Source of the DNA: Anaeromicropila populeti
Lineage (GTDB): Bacteria; Bacillota; Clostridia; Lachnospirales; Lachnospiraceae
NCBI RefSeq assembly: GCF_900112775.1
Contig: NZ_FOYZ01000007.1
Span: 155,719-219,718 of the forward strand
Direction of reading: 5' to 3'
Length of the DNA stretch: 64,000 nucleotides
In this document: in pieces, positions 26,084 to 34,797 of the stretch
How the letters are laid out: each line of letters begins with the position of its first letter
Numbering within the stretch: the stretch's first letter is position 1
The notes under the pieces: model-generated
Seen by the model: only the letters and a program-made list of their open reading frames with translations
Told to the model about the DNA's origin: nothing
The model's database searches: none
Position numbers and translations under genes: made by a program

Positions 26084-27169
26084 CTATTTTAATTGATCTT
26101 CTGTGTAGTATCCGGAATCAATTAATAATTCTTTATAATTTGAAGCATCTGCAAACACTGGTTCACAAAGAAATGTAGGAATAATTCCTGTTCCATTGTC
26201 ATATGTTTCTTTATCATTTACTGGAACCTCTTCGCCCTTAACAATCGCTCCTACCATTTCTACAACTTTAGCTGCTAATGTACGTGTATCTTTAAAGATT
26301 GACATAGATTGCGTTCCTGCAAGAATATTTTTTACTGATGTGATATCACAATCCTGTCCAGTTAAAACTGGAAAGTTCTCGCTTGTATATCCTGCATTTA
26401 CTAGTGCATTAGTAATTCCGATTGCACAAGAGTCATTAGAGGAAAGAACAACATCTAATTTCGTACCATTAGCATAATAAGCAGTAATAAGATTTTCCAT
26501 TCTCTTTTGCGCTTCTTCTGTTGACCAGTTTAATGTAGCAACCTCTTCAAACTTCTTCTGGCCTGAAACAACATTTAATTTACCACTTTCAATATATGGA
26601 TTTAAAACATCCATTGCACCGCCAAAGAAGAAACGGGCATTGTTATCATCTGGTGAACCAGTAAATAATTCAATGTTAAATGGTCCTGCCTGATTATCTA
26701 AATCTAGCTGTTCTACAATATATTGACCCTGAATTGTTCCAACCATGTAATTGTCAAAAGTTGCATAGTATGAAACTGCGTCTGAATCCATAATTAATCT
26801 GTCATAAGCAATTACAGGAATATTCTGGCTCTTTGCATTTGCTAATACAGTACCTAATGATCCGCCATCAATAGAAGCCACTACCAATACATCACATCCA
26901 CCTGTAATCATATTCTCAATCTGTGAAACCTGAGTTGCAATATCGTTATTTGCATATTGTAAATCAACATTGTATCCTGCTTCTTCTAAAGAAGCTTTCA
27001 TGTTAGCACCGTCTTGATTCCAACGCTGCAAATCTTTTGTCGGCATTGCCACACCAATTTTCTTTGCTCCATCTTTAGAAGAGGATGATGACGTTCCTTT
27101 TCCACAGCCAGTTAACAAGCTTGTAACTACTACCATACATACTAAAAGACTAAGTATTTTTTTCTTCAT
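26084..27169 (-). CDS. chvE: Sugar-binding lipoprotein of the monosaccharide ABC transporter (ChvE type)
   Basis: 361-residue periplasmic-binding-protein-fold lipoprotein. A 21-residue signal peptide ends in LTGC with the lipid cysteine at Cys22, followed by a Ser-rich linker. Residues 36-75 (KIGVAMPTKDLQRWNQDGANM) and the RLIMDSDAVSYYATFDNYMVG segment are typical of the ChvE/XylF group, as is LTGQDCDITSVKNILAGTQ. It catches the monosaccharide outside the membrane for mmsA/mmsB. It has its own promoter and a good GGGAGG ribosome site. Confidence 0.93.
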   Translation of the reverse strand: MKKKILSLLVCMVVVTSLLTGCGKGTSSSSSKDGAKKIGVAMPTKDLQRWNQDGANMKASLEEAGYNVDLQYANNDIATQVSQIENMITGGCDVLVVASIDGGSLGTVLANAKSQNIPVIAYDRLIMDSDAVSYYATFDNYMVGTIQGQYIVEQLDLDNQAGPFNIELFTGSPDDNNARFFFGGAMDVLNPYIESGKLNVVSGQKKFEEVATLNWSTEEAQKRMENLITAYYANGTKLDVVLSSNDSCAIGITNALVNAGYTSENFPVLTGQDCDITSVKNILAGTQSMSIFKDTRTLAAKVVEMVGAIVKGEEVPVNDKETYDNGTGIIPTFLCEPVFADASNYKELLIDSGYYTEDQLK

Positions 27170-27239
27170 AAATGAATCCTCCCATACATTTCAATCTTAA
27201 TAATCTTGCTACTATGAATACTTTCTTTGTTACAACTAG

Positions 27240-27245
27240 ATTATA
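27240..27245 (-). promoter_or_regulatory. -10 element for chvE-mmsA-mmsB
   Basis: Minus-strand TATAAT sits about 70 bases before the chvE start codon, but no convincing -35 is found 16-18 bases upstream. This suits an activator-dependent promoter, plausibly driven by the neighbouring AraC-type response regulator. Confidence 0.5.
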
Positions 27246-27331
27246 GCAGAATGGAAATAGGACTAACTTGCTATGTACTGCATTATTTTTATATCCTTCA
27301 CAAAATTGTGCGCAATAAAAAACACTACAAC

Positions 27332-27375
27332 AAAAAAATGCTAATGATAGGACAACAATATCCTATCATTAGCAT
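27332..27375 (-). terminator. Terminator of the sensory operon
   Basis: Perfect 15-base arms (27338-27352 with 27361-27375) with an eight-base loop and a seven-T tail on the minus strand, directly after the stop at 27380. The transporter genes are thus a separate transcription unit. Confidence 0.92.
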
Positions 27376-27379
27376 CATT

Positions 27380-28423
27380 TTAATTCATCAGCTCAGGAAC
27401 GTTAAGATATACATCCTCCTTTTGCTGAAAACCACCTTCAATAATTACCGAATTCATATTCTCTTTTGTTACTGCAATAGGCTCCAGCTTAACATATGGC
27501 ACATCATATGTTCCATCGTTAATAACCTCTTCTGCCTCAACTGCTTCATTATTTGCTAATTTCACCACATACTCTGCTGCACTTTTTGCTAACTTATCAA
27601 CTGGTTTATACACTGTCATTTCCTGTGTTTCCTCTACAATTCTCTGACATGCTGCCAAGTCTGCATCTTGCCCTGTTACAACTACCTTTCCAGCCAGACG
27701 ATTTTCTGAAAGTGCCCGTACCGCCTGACTAGCCAAGTCGTCATTCCCACATAGTATTCCGTTTATATCTGGATTTTCTATTAACGCTTCATTAACTGCT
27801 GCATAAGCTTCCTCTGCCTGCCAGTCATCTGCATAAGCACTATAAACCACCTTCAAATTCTTATCCTCTATATATTCATAAAATCCCTCTTCCAAAAGTG
27901 TTACATTATAATCTGTCTTAGGACCAAAAACAGTAATAATATTTCCCCCATCGGGAAGGCTGTCTGATAAAGCCTTGCCCATTAGTCTGCCTACCTCTTT
28001 ATTATCAAATGAAATATATAAATCAGCTCTGGCATCACATACCAGACGATCATATGCTACAATTTTAATTCCTTCACTCCTTGCCTTCTTTAACACATCT
28101 GTACAGGCTTTTGCGTCCACAGGAATAATTACAATGACATCTACTTTTTTATCGATCAAATACTTAATTTGTGAAATCTGCTTTTCTACATCCCCGTTAG
28201 CAATTTGGACATTCACCTCCGCACCAAGCTCGTTTGCTGTGGATACAAAAACGTCCCTGTCCCTCTGCCATCTCTCAATTACAAAGGAATCAAAGGATAG
28301 TCCAATCTGAATTTTACTTTCTTCGACATTCTGCTCCTTACTATCTTCTTTCTCTTTACTGCATCCCCCCAAAGCAATGACTGCTGTAAAAAGAATGAGG
28401 ATTGCTGCAATTTTTTTCACCAT
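27380..28423 (-). CDS. Second sugar-binding lipoprotein (sensory operon)
   Basis: 347-residue periplasmic-binding-protein-fold lipoprotein. The signal peptide ends LGGC with the lipid cysteine at Cys21. The mature part starts IQIGLSFDSFVIERWQRDRD and shows VDVIVIIPVDAKACTDVL and YDRLVCDARADLYISFDNKEVG, which closely parallels the ChvE/XylF-type protein encoded just downstream (26084-27169). It lies immediately after the response regulator and before the terminator, so it belongs with the sensor genes rather than with the transporter. It may present ligand to the anchored sensor; that is inference. Confidence 0.88.
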   Translation of the reverse strand: MVKKIAAILILFTAVIALGGCSKEKEDSKEQNVEESKIQIGLSFDSFVIERWQRDRDVFVSTANELGAEVNVQIANGDVEKQISQIKYLIDKKVDVIVIIPVDAKACTDVLKKARSEGIKIVAYDRLVCDARADLYISFDNKEVGRLMGKALSDSLPDGGNIITVFGPKTDYNVTLLEEGFYEYIEDKNLKVVYSAYADDWQAEEAYAAVNEALIENPDINGILCGNDDLASQAVRALSENRLAGKVVVTGQDADLAACQRIVEETQEMTVYKPVDKLAKSAAEYVVKLANNEAVEAEEVINDGTYDVPYVKLEPIAVTKENMNSVIIEGGFQQKEDVYLNVPELMN

Positions 28424-30012
28424 TATAATCCCCTTTCCCTATATTCTGTAGGTGTCACCCCTACTTGCTTTTTAAAAATTCGGCTAAAATAATTGGGATC
28501 GCTATACCCTGTATCCATACAGATATTTTTTATACTTAAATCAGAATTACGCAGCAGCTTCTTTGCTACTTCAATCCTGATATTAGTCAGGTACTCAATA
28601 AAATTCTCTCCTGTTTCTTCCTTAAACAATTTGCTGAAATAATACGGGCTGATATCTACGATTCTAGACACTTCATCCAGTGAAATATCCTTTTTGTAGT
28701 TTTCTTCCATGTACTCCTTCGCTTTTAATATAATACCACTGTTTTGCTCCTTCCCCTTTGAACCGATCATTTGGCAGGCCTCTGTAATCTTTTCAATATA
28801 CCACTTACGCAGCAGTTCATAATTAGCTGTCTTTGTTACCGTATCCAGATAATCCTTTCGATATCGGAAGTAGTATATCATTCCTCCGCATAAAAATGCT
28901 TTCTGCTCTGCAAACAAAACAAATTCTAATACCTTTAACTTAATATCCATTTCACAGTCAGGATAGTTATTAATCATCCAGTCAAAAAAACGATCTGCCT
29001 CTGTTCTGGTTCCATCTAAATCTCCCTTTTCAATCAGATGAAATAACCGTCTCTCGGTATCTATTGGGTAATCCTTCTCATATTCACACCCATTTTGTAG
29101 ATCACAAATATGAACTACACGTCCTTTGCTGTCATGTACTGCCTTTAAAGCTTCTTTATAAGATTCTATTACTTGATCTAGCAAGGTAACGGAACCTATT
29201 CCTATCTTAAATTGTAAATCGATTTTCTTCCTTAATTCTCTTATCAGTTTTCGAGCTTTTTCAATTAAATGAATTCTTTGGTCGTATTCCAACTGAGGGG
29301 CTGCATGGGGAAGAAATGTGACAATTTTATTAACCATAAGTGGTCCTACAATACAAGTAAATTCTTCCTTTAGACTATCCTTTATCACAGGATAAAAGGA
29401 TTGTGCCTTAACACTTACACCAACAGGATTCGTAAGGACTCCCTCTTCCAAAGAGTCACCAAATTCTATTACTAATATCATGCCATACTCTTGTCCAATT
29501 CCCAGTAAATGCGGAAAATTTGTTTTCTTTAAATCTTCTCCTGCAATTATAGCATATATAAAATCACTTTCCAAAATTGGCACTACAATTTCTAGTTTCT
29601 CACGAATCATTAAGTCATTACTCCGCTTTTTTCGTTCGTCCTCAATCAGCTTCATTGCCTTCTCAAGAGTCTTTACAATAACGGTATGATTAACTGGCTT
29701 TGTTAAATACTCCAGTACTCCCAGATTAATTGCTTCTTTTGCATAATTAAATTTATCAAAGGCAGTCATTACTATAAAGACAACTCCACTGTTTGTTTTT
29801 CTGATTTCTTTCATGGCCTCAATCCCATTGATTCCTGGCATCTGTATGTCCATAAAGGCAATATCTGGCTTGAAGTTTTCTGCCAATTCAATTACTTTTC
29901 TTCCTGTGTCAGCATGCTCAATTTCACACATTCCTGGAAAATTTTTATTAATAATAAACCGAAGGGAATCGATTACAATTCCCTCGTCATCCGCTAACAT
30001 TATCTTATACAT
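28423..30012 (-). CDS. YesN-type response regulator with AraC DNA-binding domain
   Basis: 529-residue regulator. The receiver domain (1-120) has ADDE at 7-10 and the phospho-acceptor Asp55 in FMDIQMPG, with the conserved Thr/Lys positions (VFIVMTAFD, YLTKPV). A long middle region (about 130-420) of unknown fold carries no catalytic motifs I recognise. The AraC-type double helix-turn-helix is at about 425-527 (DISLDEVSRIVDISPYYFSKLF and SIKNICMDTGYSDPNYFSRIF). It follows the histidine kinase gene by 27 bases. Likely target: the chvE promoter downstream. Confidence 0.93.
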   Translation of the reverse strand: MYKIMLADDEGIVIDSLRFIINKNFPGMCEIEHADTGRKVIELAENFKPDIAFMDIQMPGINGIEAMKEIRKTNSGVVFIVMTAFDKFNYAKEAINLGVLEYLTKPVNHTVIVKTLEKAMKLIEDERKKRSNDLMIREKLEIVVPILESDFIYAIIAGEDLKKTNFPHLLGIGQEYGMILVIEFGDSLEEGVLTNPVGVSVKAQSFYPVIKDSLKEEFTCIVGPLMVNKIVTFLPHAAPQLEYDQRIHLIEKARKLIRELRKKIDLQFKIGIGSVTLLDQVIESYKEALKAVHDSKGRVVHICDLQNGCEYEKDYPIDTERRLFHLIEKGDLDGTRTEADRFFDWMINNYPDCEMDIKLKVLEFVLFAEQKAFLCGGMIYYFRYRKDYLDTVTKTANYELLRKWYIEKITEACQMIGSKGKEQNSGIILKAKEYMEENYKKDISLDEVSRIVDISPYYFSKLFKEETGENFIEYLTNIRIEVAKKLLRNSDLSIKNICMDTGYSDPNYFSRIFKKQVGVTPTEYRERGL

Positions 30013-30039
30013 ATCTTCTCCACCTGCTAAAATACTGTT

Positions 30040-31551
30040 TTATCCTATCTTGTTTTTTGCTGTTTGGGGAACCAAAATAGTCACTTTTGTCCCCTTGTTC
30101 ATCCCTTCACTTTCTATTTGTAATATCTCCTCCCTTTCATAATACAGCCGCAGCCTGTTTATTACATTCCCAAGTCCAATCCCGTTGGAATCCTTTGTTA
30201 TATTACGTTCATTCAAGGAAGGCATTTCATTTAGTTTTACATGCATAATCTTCTCTATTGTTTCCTGCTCCATTCCCATACCGTTATCCAAAACTGCTAT
30301 ATGAATCATATTCTCCCTGCAAAACACCTGCATCCGGATTTCACCTTCATAATCAATTTCCCGTATCCCATGATTTACAGCATTTTCTACTATTGGCTGT
30401 ATAATCATACTGGGAACACGCACATCCAGCAGGGTTTCATCAATTTCCTTGTAAAAATGAATTTTCCCAGAAAAACGTACATTTAGAATATAAATATAGC
30501 TGTCTACTAATTTTATTTCATCACCTATGGTTGAATCCTGCTGAATACTTTTCATATTGAACCGGAAAAAATCCGCCATGTTCTCAATATAACTACAGGT
30601 TTTATCTGCCCCCTCCATCATTGCCAGCTGTGCTCCTGCATTTAACGTATTAAAAAGAAAATGTGGATTTATCTGAGCCTGCAAATATTTAAGCTGTGCG
30701 TCCTTTAAATGATTTGTCATAATCAGCTGCTTTTCATGCATTTTACTTTCCAGCTCCATGCTCTCCTTAATCTTTATAATATACTGATGGATACTCACTA
30801 TCATATTATTAAATGCTTTTGTTACAATCTCAATTTCGTCAGAGGAATCGGACTGCACTAAATCTACTTCAAAATTTCCTTTCGCCACCTCATGAGCTGC
30901 CCGTGTCAGCTTAGTCAGTGGTTCTGTTATACTTCGGGTAACAATAATAATTAATCCCACATTAAAGGTTGTAATAAGCAGCAGCACTGCAATGCTAATT
31001 ATTTCCAATACTCTTAATGACATCAGCAGCTGCTTATAATTCCCCGAATTATATTGAAACTGCTCATTATTTAGACTATTAATATACGTATTAATATATT
31101 GAAACACTTCTGTAGCTTTTTCATAATTAACCATGTATCTTTCTATATTCCGTCCACGCTTTGCCTTCACAGCTTCCTCTGTAATTTTCAAATATGTTTC
31201 TGACATACTTTTAATATTTTTCTGCATCATAATCATATCATTATCCATAATTTTATGATTTAGTGATTCAATGAGAACACGATAATTCTGCTGACCCAGG
31301 TAATAATTTTCAAGAGAATCTGAGCTTTTTGTATTCAGGTACTCATATACATAGTTTTGTACATCATTCAGCGAAGTTAACAACTCATTTAGACTTACAT
31401 TACTATTATATACCTGGTCAATTACCCCCATAGATCTATTAATGTTGTAATACATATACATGTTTGCCAAAAATACAATGCAAGAAGAAATGGTAAATAC
31501 CATTACCAGTCTCCTTCTTATCGTAGTTCTTTTTTTTTCTCTACGCTTCAC
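30040..31551 (-). CDS. YesM/LytS-type sensor histidine kinase
   Basis: 503-residue membrane kinase. TM1 is at about 15-35, then an extracytoplasmic helical sensor of about 140 residues, and TM2 at about 180-205. A HAMP domain with SITEPLTKLTRAAHEVAKG follows. The His_kinase domain has the phospho-acceptor region LQAQINPHFLFNTLNAG, and the ATP-binding domain has PIVENAVNHGI and GIGLGNVINRL. The start is GTG at 31551, immediately after the stop of the anchored binding protein, so translation is coupled. It pairs with the AraC-type response regulator downstream. Confidence 0.94.
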   Translation of the reverse strand: MKRREKKRTTIRRRLVMVFTISSCIVFLANMYMYYNINRSMGVIDQVYNSNVSLNELLTSLNDVQNYVYEYLNTKSSDSLENYYLGQQNYRVLIESLNHKIMDNDMIMMQKNIKSMSETYLKITEEAVKAKRGRNIERYMVNYEKATEVFQYINTYINSLNNEQFQYNSGNYKQLLMSLRVLEIISIAVLLLITTFNVGLIIIVTRSITEPLTKLTRAAHEVAKGNFEVDLVQSDSSDEIEIVTKAFNNMIVSIHQYIIKIKESMELESKMHEKQLIMTNHLKDAQLKYLQAQINPHFLFNTLNAGAQLAMMEGADKTCSYIENMADFFRFNMKSIQQDSTIGDEIKLVDSYIYILNVRFSGKIHFYKEIDETLLDVRVPSMIIQPIVENAVNHGIREIDYEGEIRMQVFCRENMIHIAVLDNGMGMEQETIEKIMHVKLNEMPSLNERNITKDSNGIGLGNVINRLRLYYEREEILQIESEGMNKGTKVTILVPQTAKNKIG

Positions 31552-32568
31552 TTATTCACCTGTATCACTTTCTAAATAGTTCTTTACATTATCTGAATCA
31601 ATAATGCTGACGTCAACAGAATAATAAACACTGACATGCTTTGTTTTATTATATTCCACCAACGCTTCCACACAATATGCCCCCATTTGCCTTGCATCAA
31701 AGGTCATCGTAGCATGTATAATATTTTTTTCAATTGCATTGATAATAATTTCAGAATTATAGTAACCAATAATTTCAATTTCTCCAACTCTATTGTAATC
31801 GACAATTGCCTGATACGCACTTAATGTATCTGATGCTGTTAGACAAACCAGGACATCTGGAGCATTTTCTGCATCCATTAATATTTTCCTGATATCCTCC
31901 TCAGAACTAAAAGTACTTTGTGTATTTATAATTTTAGAAGATACCTCCACATTCTTTTCCCTTACTGCCTCAATAATACTGGAGTAAATAACGGACTGAT
32001 TTGTATTTGAATTATCTGAACTTACCAAGACAGTTATCTTATGCTTCCCTTCCTCAATTAGTTCTAAGACCTGCTTTCCATACATTTGCCCCTGATTGTA
32101 ACTATTAATTCCAATGAAACTTTTGCGGCTGCTCTGGGGTGCATCCATTATTACTGTTATAACGGGAATTCCCGCCTTATCTGCCTCATTAATCAATTCT
32201 ACAATTCTTTCATCTTCATTTGGTTCTATTATAATACCATCTACCTGTGCAGCGATGGCTATTTTCATTAAATCATACAGCAAGTAGTCAGCAGATAAAT
32301 TACTTCCCATTTTTTCCACATAAATATTCTGAGCTTTTCCTGCTTCTAATGCACCGTTATATATGGCTTCCCAAAATAATGCATCTGCTTTTTCAGAAAT
32401 CAGTGCATAATGGTACTGATATTCTTTATAGCTGCCATTCTCTTCAATTCCAATCTCTGAAATCTTATAGTTATAGAAAGTCATTCCAATTATTATAATT
32501 ACTATCCCCGCTAAGATACTACTGACGGCTGCTAACAGAATAACCTGATTCTTTTTTTTACTAAGCAT
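31552..32568 (-). CDS. Membrane-anchored sugar-binding-fold sensor protein
   Basis: 338 residues with a periplasmic-binding-protein fold. Unlike the two lipoproteins downstream, it has no lipobox: residues 8-30 are a single uncleaved transmembrane anchor. The domain shows KIAIAAQVDGIIIEPNEDE, GIPVITVIMDAP, SFIGINSYNQGQMYGKQVLE and a C-terminal hinge segment. Its position directly before the histidine kinase matches known three-component xylose sensors (XylFII with LytS in Clostridium), in which the anchored protein binds sugar and controls the kinase. Ligand identity is unknown here. Confidence 0.87.
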   Translation of the reverse strand: MLSKKKNQVILLAAVSSILAGIVIIIIGMTFYNYKISEIGIEENGSYKEYQYHYALISEKADALFWEAIYNGALEAGKAQNIYVEKMGSNLSADYLLYDLMKIAIAAQVDGIIIEPNEDERIVELINEADKAGIPVITVIMDAPQSSRKSFIGINSYNQGQMYGKQVLELIEEGKHKITVLVSSDNSNTNQSVIYSSIIEAVREKNVEVSSKIINTQSTFSSEEDIRKILMDAENAPDVLVCLTASDTLSAYQAIVDYNRVGEIEIIGYYNSEIIINAIEKNIIHATMTFDARQMGAYCVEALVEYNKTKHVSVYYSVDVSIIDSDNVKNYLESDTGE

Positions 32569-33921
32569 CTAATCTTCCTCTATTTTCATTTCTGATTGTT
32601 GTTTGGAAAAAAGAGCTTGCTGTCCGTTACACCAGAAATAGTTTTCATTTACTCCAAAAATGTAGTACGCCAGTGGTCCTGCATTTTTACCATTAAAATA
32701 TATATATAGTGCTGGGCATAGCCCCCTGTCACTTCTATTAACGACATCATACTCATAAACCTCTTCCCCATAGAAATCTAAATATGGTATAACCACCCTG
32801 CATCCCTCTTCTGTAATAATAAGTTCCTCATCCATCTCTGGATTATACCATGTCCCTTGTAGATTTTCTCGATTAATCTCTGCAAAATCTCCTACCACTG
32901 TCCATGTCTTTAATTCTGCCTCTTCCTCTGTATCCTCATATTCCGTTTCCAACACTACAGAATCCCTGGTGACTCCATATTTCCCCTGCCCTTCTTCCTG
33001 ATAAAGCAGGCTATTTTCTTCACTCAGCTGATAGGTTACATAATAATTACTAATATCCTCTAATGCTTCTACTGTAACATTGATATGAATCAGGCCATTT
33101 TCCCTCTTTAAAAATTGAAAATCTGCTTTTCCCTCTGAGCTGTTATATTGTTCCTTAAGCTCATTATATATTTTAATAGATTCTCCAAAAGTAAAAAATT
33201 CTTGTTTGTCTATCTCCACCGCCTTATATTCATGGAATCCCTCCTGATCCACATAAAAATAGTAATTTTTTATGCTGTGCCCGGTATAAAAATCATCACC
33301 TTTTAGGCAAAGCATATCATAAGAGGAACAAAGCACTTGAAAATCTGTCCCACTGACTTTCCCAATCTCGCCTCCTGCCGTCCATACTGTTTTACAAGTT
33401 TTATCCTCCACCCCTAATAAAACAGACTGGTTCTCTGTTGCATAAGTCAAATCATAGCGAAAATATTTATGGCTGCCTAATAGTAGTGCTCCTGTCTTAT
33501 TGGGATCAATATAAGACCATTCTAAAGCTCTTACTACACCATTACTGCTTCCAAACCAGATTTCTGCATAATAATTTAAATAATCTTCCTTAGATGTTCC
33601 TTTCTCTGTAAATACATAAAAATATTCGTTGTTTGAATCCCCATCAAAATCATCTGTAAAAATTTCAACAGTATAATCTTCATATTCCTTATTTTGAGAA
33701 TAAATTTCTTGCAGCAATTTCTCTTCTGTTGGAACTTCTTCTGATTTCTGCTCTGGTTCTGGTGTTAATGTCTGCTCTGCTGCATCCTCTATCTCCTTTG
33801 TCACAGTTTCCTCTGTCACATTCTCTGTTTCTATCACACTTTTGTCTTTTGCATTCCCACAAGAAATCAGCATCCCCGAACAGGTGCATGCCAAAAATAT
33901 ATAAACTAGTAATTTTTTCAT
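32569..33921 (-). CDS. Large lipoprotein of unknown function heading the sensory operon
   Basis: 450 residues. The signal peptide ends LISC with the lipid cysteine at Cys21, then a Thr/Glu-rich linker of about 50 residues. Near residue 85 is FTDDFDGDSNNEYFY, resembling the Asp-rich calcium loop seen in FG-GAP/VCBS-type repeats. The rest is rich in Tyr, Glu and beta-strand patterns. The family is not recognised. It is joined to the sensor gene with no gap (stop 32569, next start 32568), so it shares their transcript. Function is left open; an extracellular sensing accessory is one possibility. Confidence 0.75.
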   Translation of the reverse strand: MKKLLVYIFLACTCSGMLISCGNAKDKSVIETENVTEETVTKEIEDAAEQTLTPEPEQKSEEVPTEEKLLQEIYSQNKEYEDYTVEIFTDDFDGDSNNEYFYVFTEKGTSKEDYLNYYAEIWFGSSNGVVRALEWSYIDPNKTGALLLGSHKYFRYDLTYATENQSVLLGVEDKTCKTVWTAGGEIGKVSGTDFQVLCSSYDMLCLKGDDFYTGHSIKNYYFYVDQEGFHEYKAVEIDKQEFFTFGESIKIYNELKEQYNSSEGKADFQFLKRENGLIHINVTVEALEDISNYYVTYQLSEENSLLYQEEGQGKYGVTRDSVVLETEYEDTEEEAELKTWTVVGDFAEINRENLQGTWYNPEMDEELIITEEGCRVVIPYLDFYGEEVYEYDVVNRSDRGLCPALYIYFNGKNAGPLAYYIFGVNENYFWCNGQQALFSKQQSEMKIEED

Positions 33922-34037
33922 ATCAGTCTCTCCCTTTTCTCCGTTCTTCCTTCTATTTTCTCACATTGTCTAAATCAATGCAACTCTATTTCATAGTCTA
34001 TGCAAACTGACAATCTGCTTTAGCTGAAATATAACAG

Positions 34038-34071
34038 GAAAGGGTGTAAACCTTTCGGCTTACACCCTTTC
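34038..34071 (-). terminator. Hairpin overlapping the end of the SocA-domain remnant
   Basis: Perfect 12-base arms GAAAGGGTGTAA and TTACACCCTTTC (34038-34049, 34060-34071). The last codons and stop of the remnant gene are inside the stem. The T run that follows is weak. Confidence 0.6.
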
Positions 34072-34797
34072 TAACATGATATCTTTTGCATAATCATATG
34101 AAATAATTTCTCCCTGCGCAGTTTCTTTATACCCCACCTCTTCATGTGAATAATTGGATATCTCCGCAGAACCAAAATTAACAAATCTATCATAAACACG
34201 TGTCATAACATCCATTTCCTCATGAGACAGTATACTGATAAAATCATGAGTAACTGGTGTCACATAATGCTTTTCATAACCATTTACAAAATTAATATTT
34301 ATGCTAATTATATTTTGTGCCTCCATCATTCCAAATAAGACATCATAATATTCTGGAACTGGACCAAATGGAAGATGAATATATCGAGTTCCTGTAATAG
34401 AAACACCATTTTCTTTGTAAAAAATCATATCTGAATAATTTAGCAACTTCAATAACTTAACTTTCAATAACCCCTCACATTTGTTTGCAAAAAACAATAC
34501 AGCTGCATAAAACTTTTCATAATCGAAACTTTTAAATCCATTGTCAATGCAAGGTTTCTTTTGAAAAAATACATCTAAAAACCTTTTTTCAATTCTTCTT
34601 TCCTTTACACCTTCTAATTCGTCTAGTCGTTGCAATAATTTTTCTTTTTGAACATGATTTATTCCTACCTCATTATCATTCAAATACGCACGCATATTCA
34701 CAGGCTCTCTTAAAAATATCAACATGCTGTTATGGGCTTTATCCTGCAATGAACCGTTTTCGTAACGATGTATTGTCTTATCTCCGTTACCACCCCA
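34060..34797 (-). pseudogene. 5'-truncated HTH plus SocA/Panacea (DUF4065) gene
   Basis: The long part (ending at 34060) is a DUF4065/SocA antitoxin-like domain: FDYEKFYAAVLFFA, KLLKLLNYSDMIFY and HLPFGPVPEYYD. Upstream of the first usable start (TTG at 34749) the same frame stays open and reads KTIHRYENGSLQDKAHN, the recognition-helix end of the YgiT/MqsA-type zinc-ribbon HTH domain. The frame ends at a TAA (34798-34800) inside the 3' end of the neighbouring esterase gene. The zinc ribbon and first HTH helices are gone. Full-length relatives have zinc ribbon-HTH-SocA. No good ribosome site precedes the TTG, so I regard the gene as truncated by the arrival of the adjacent segment. Confidence 0.75.
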
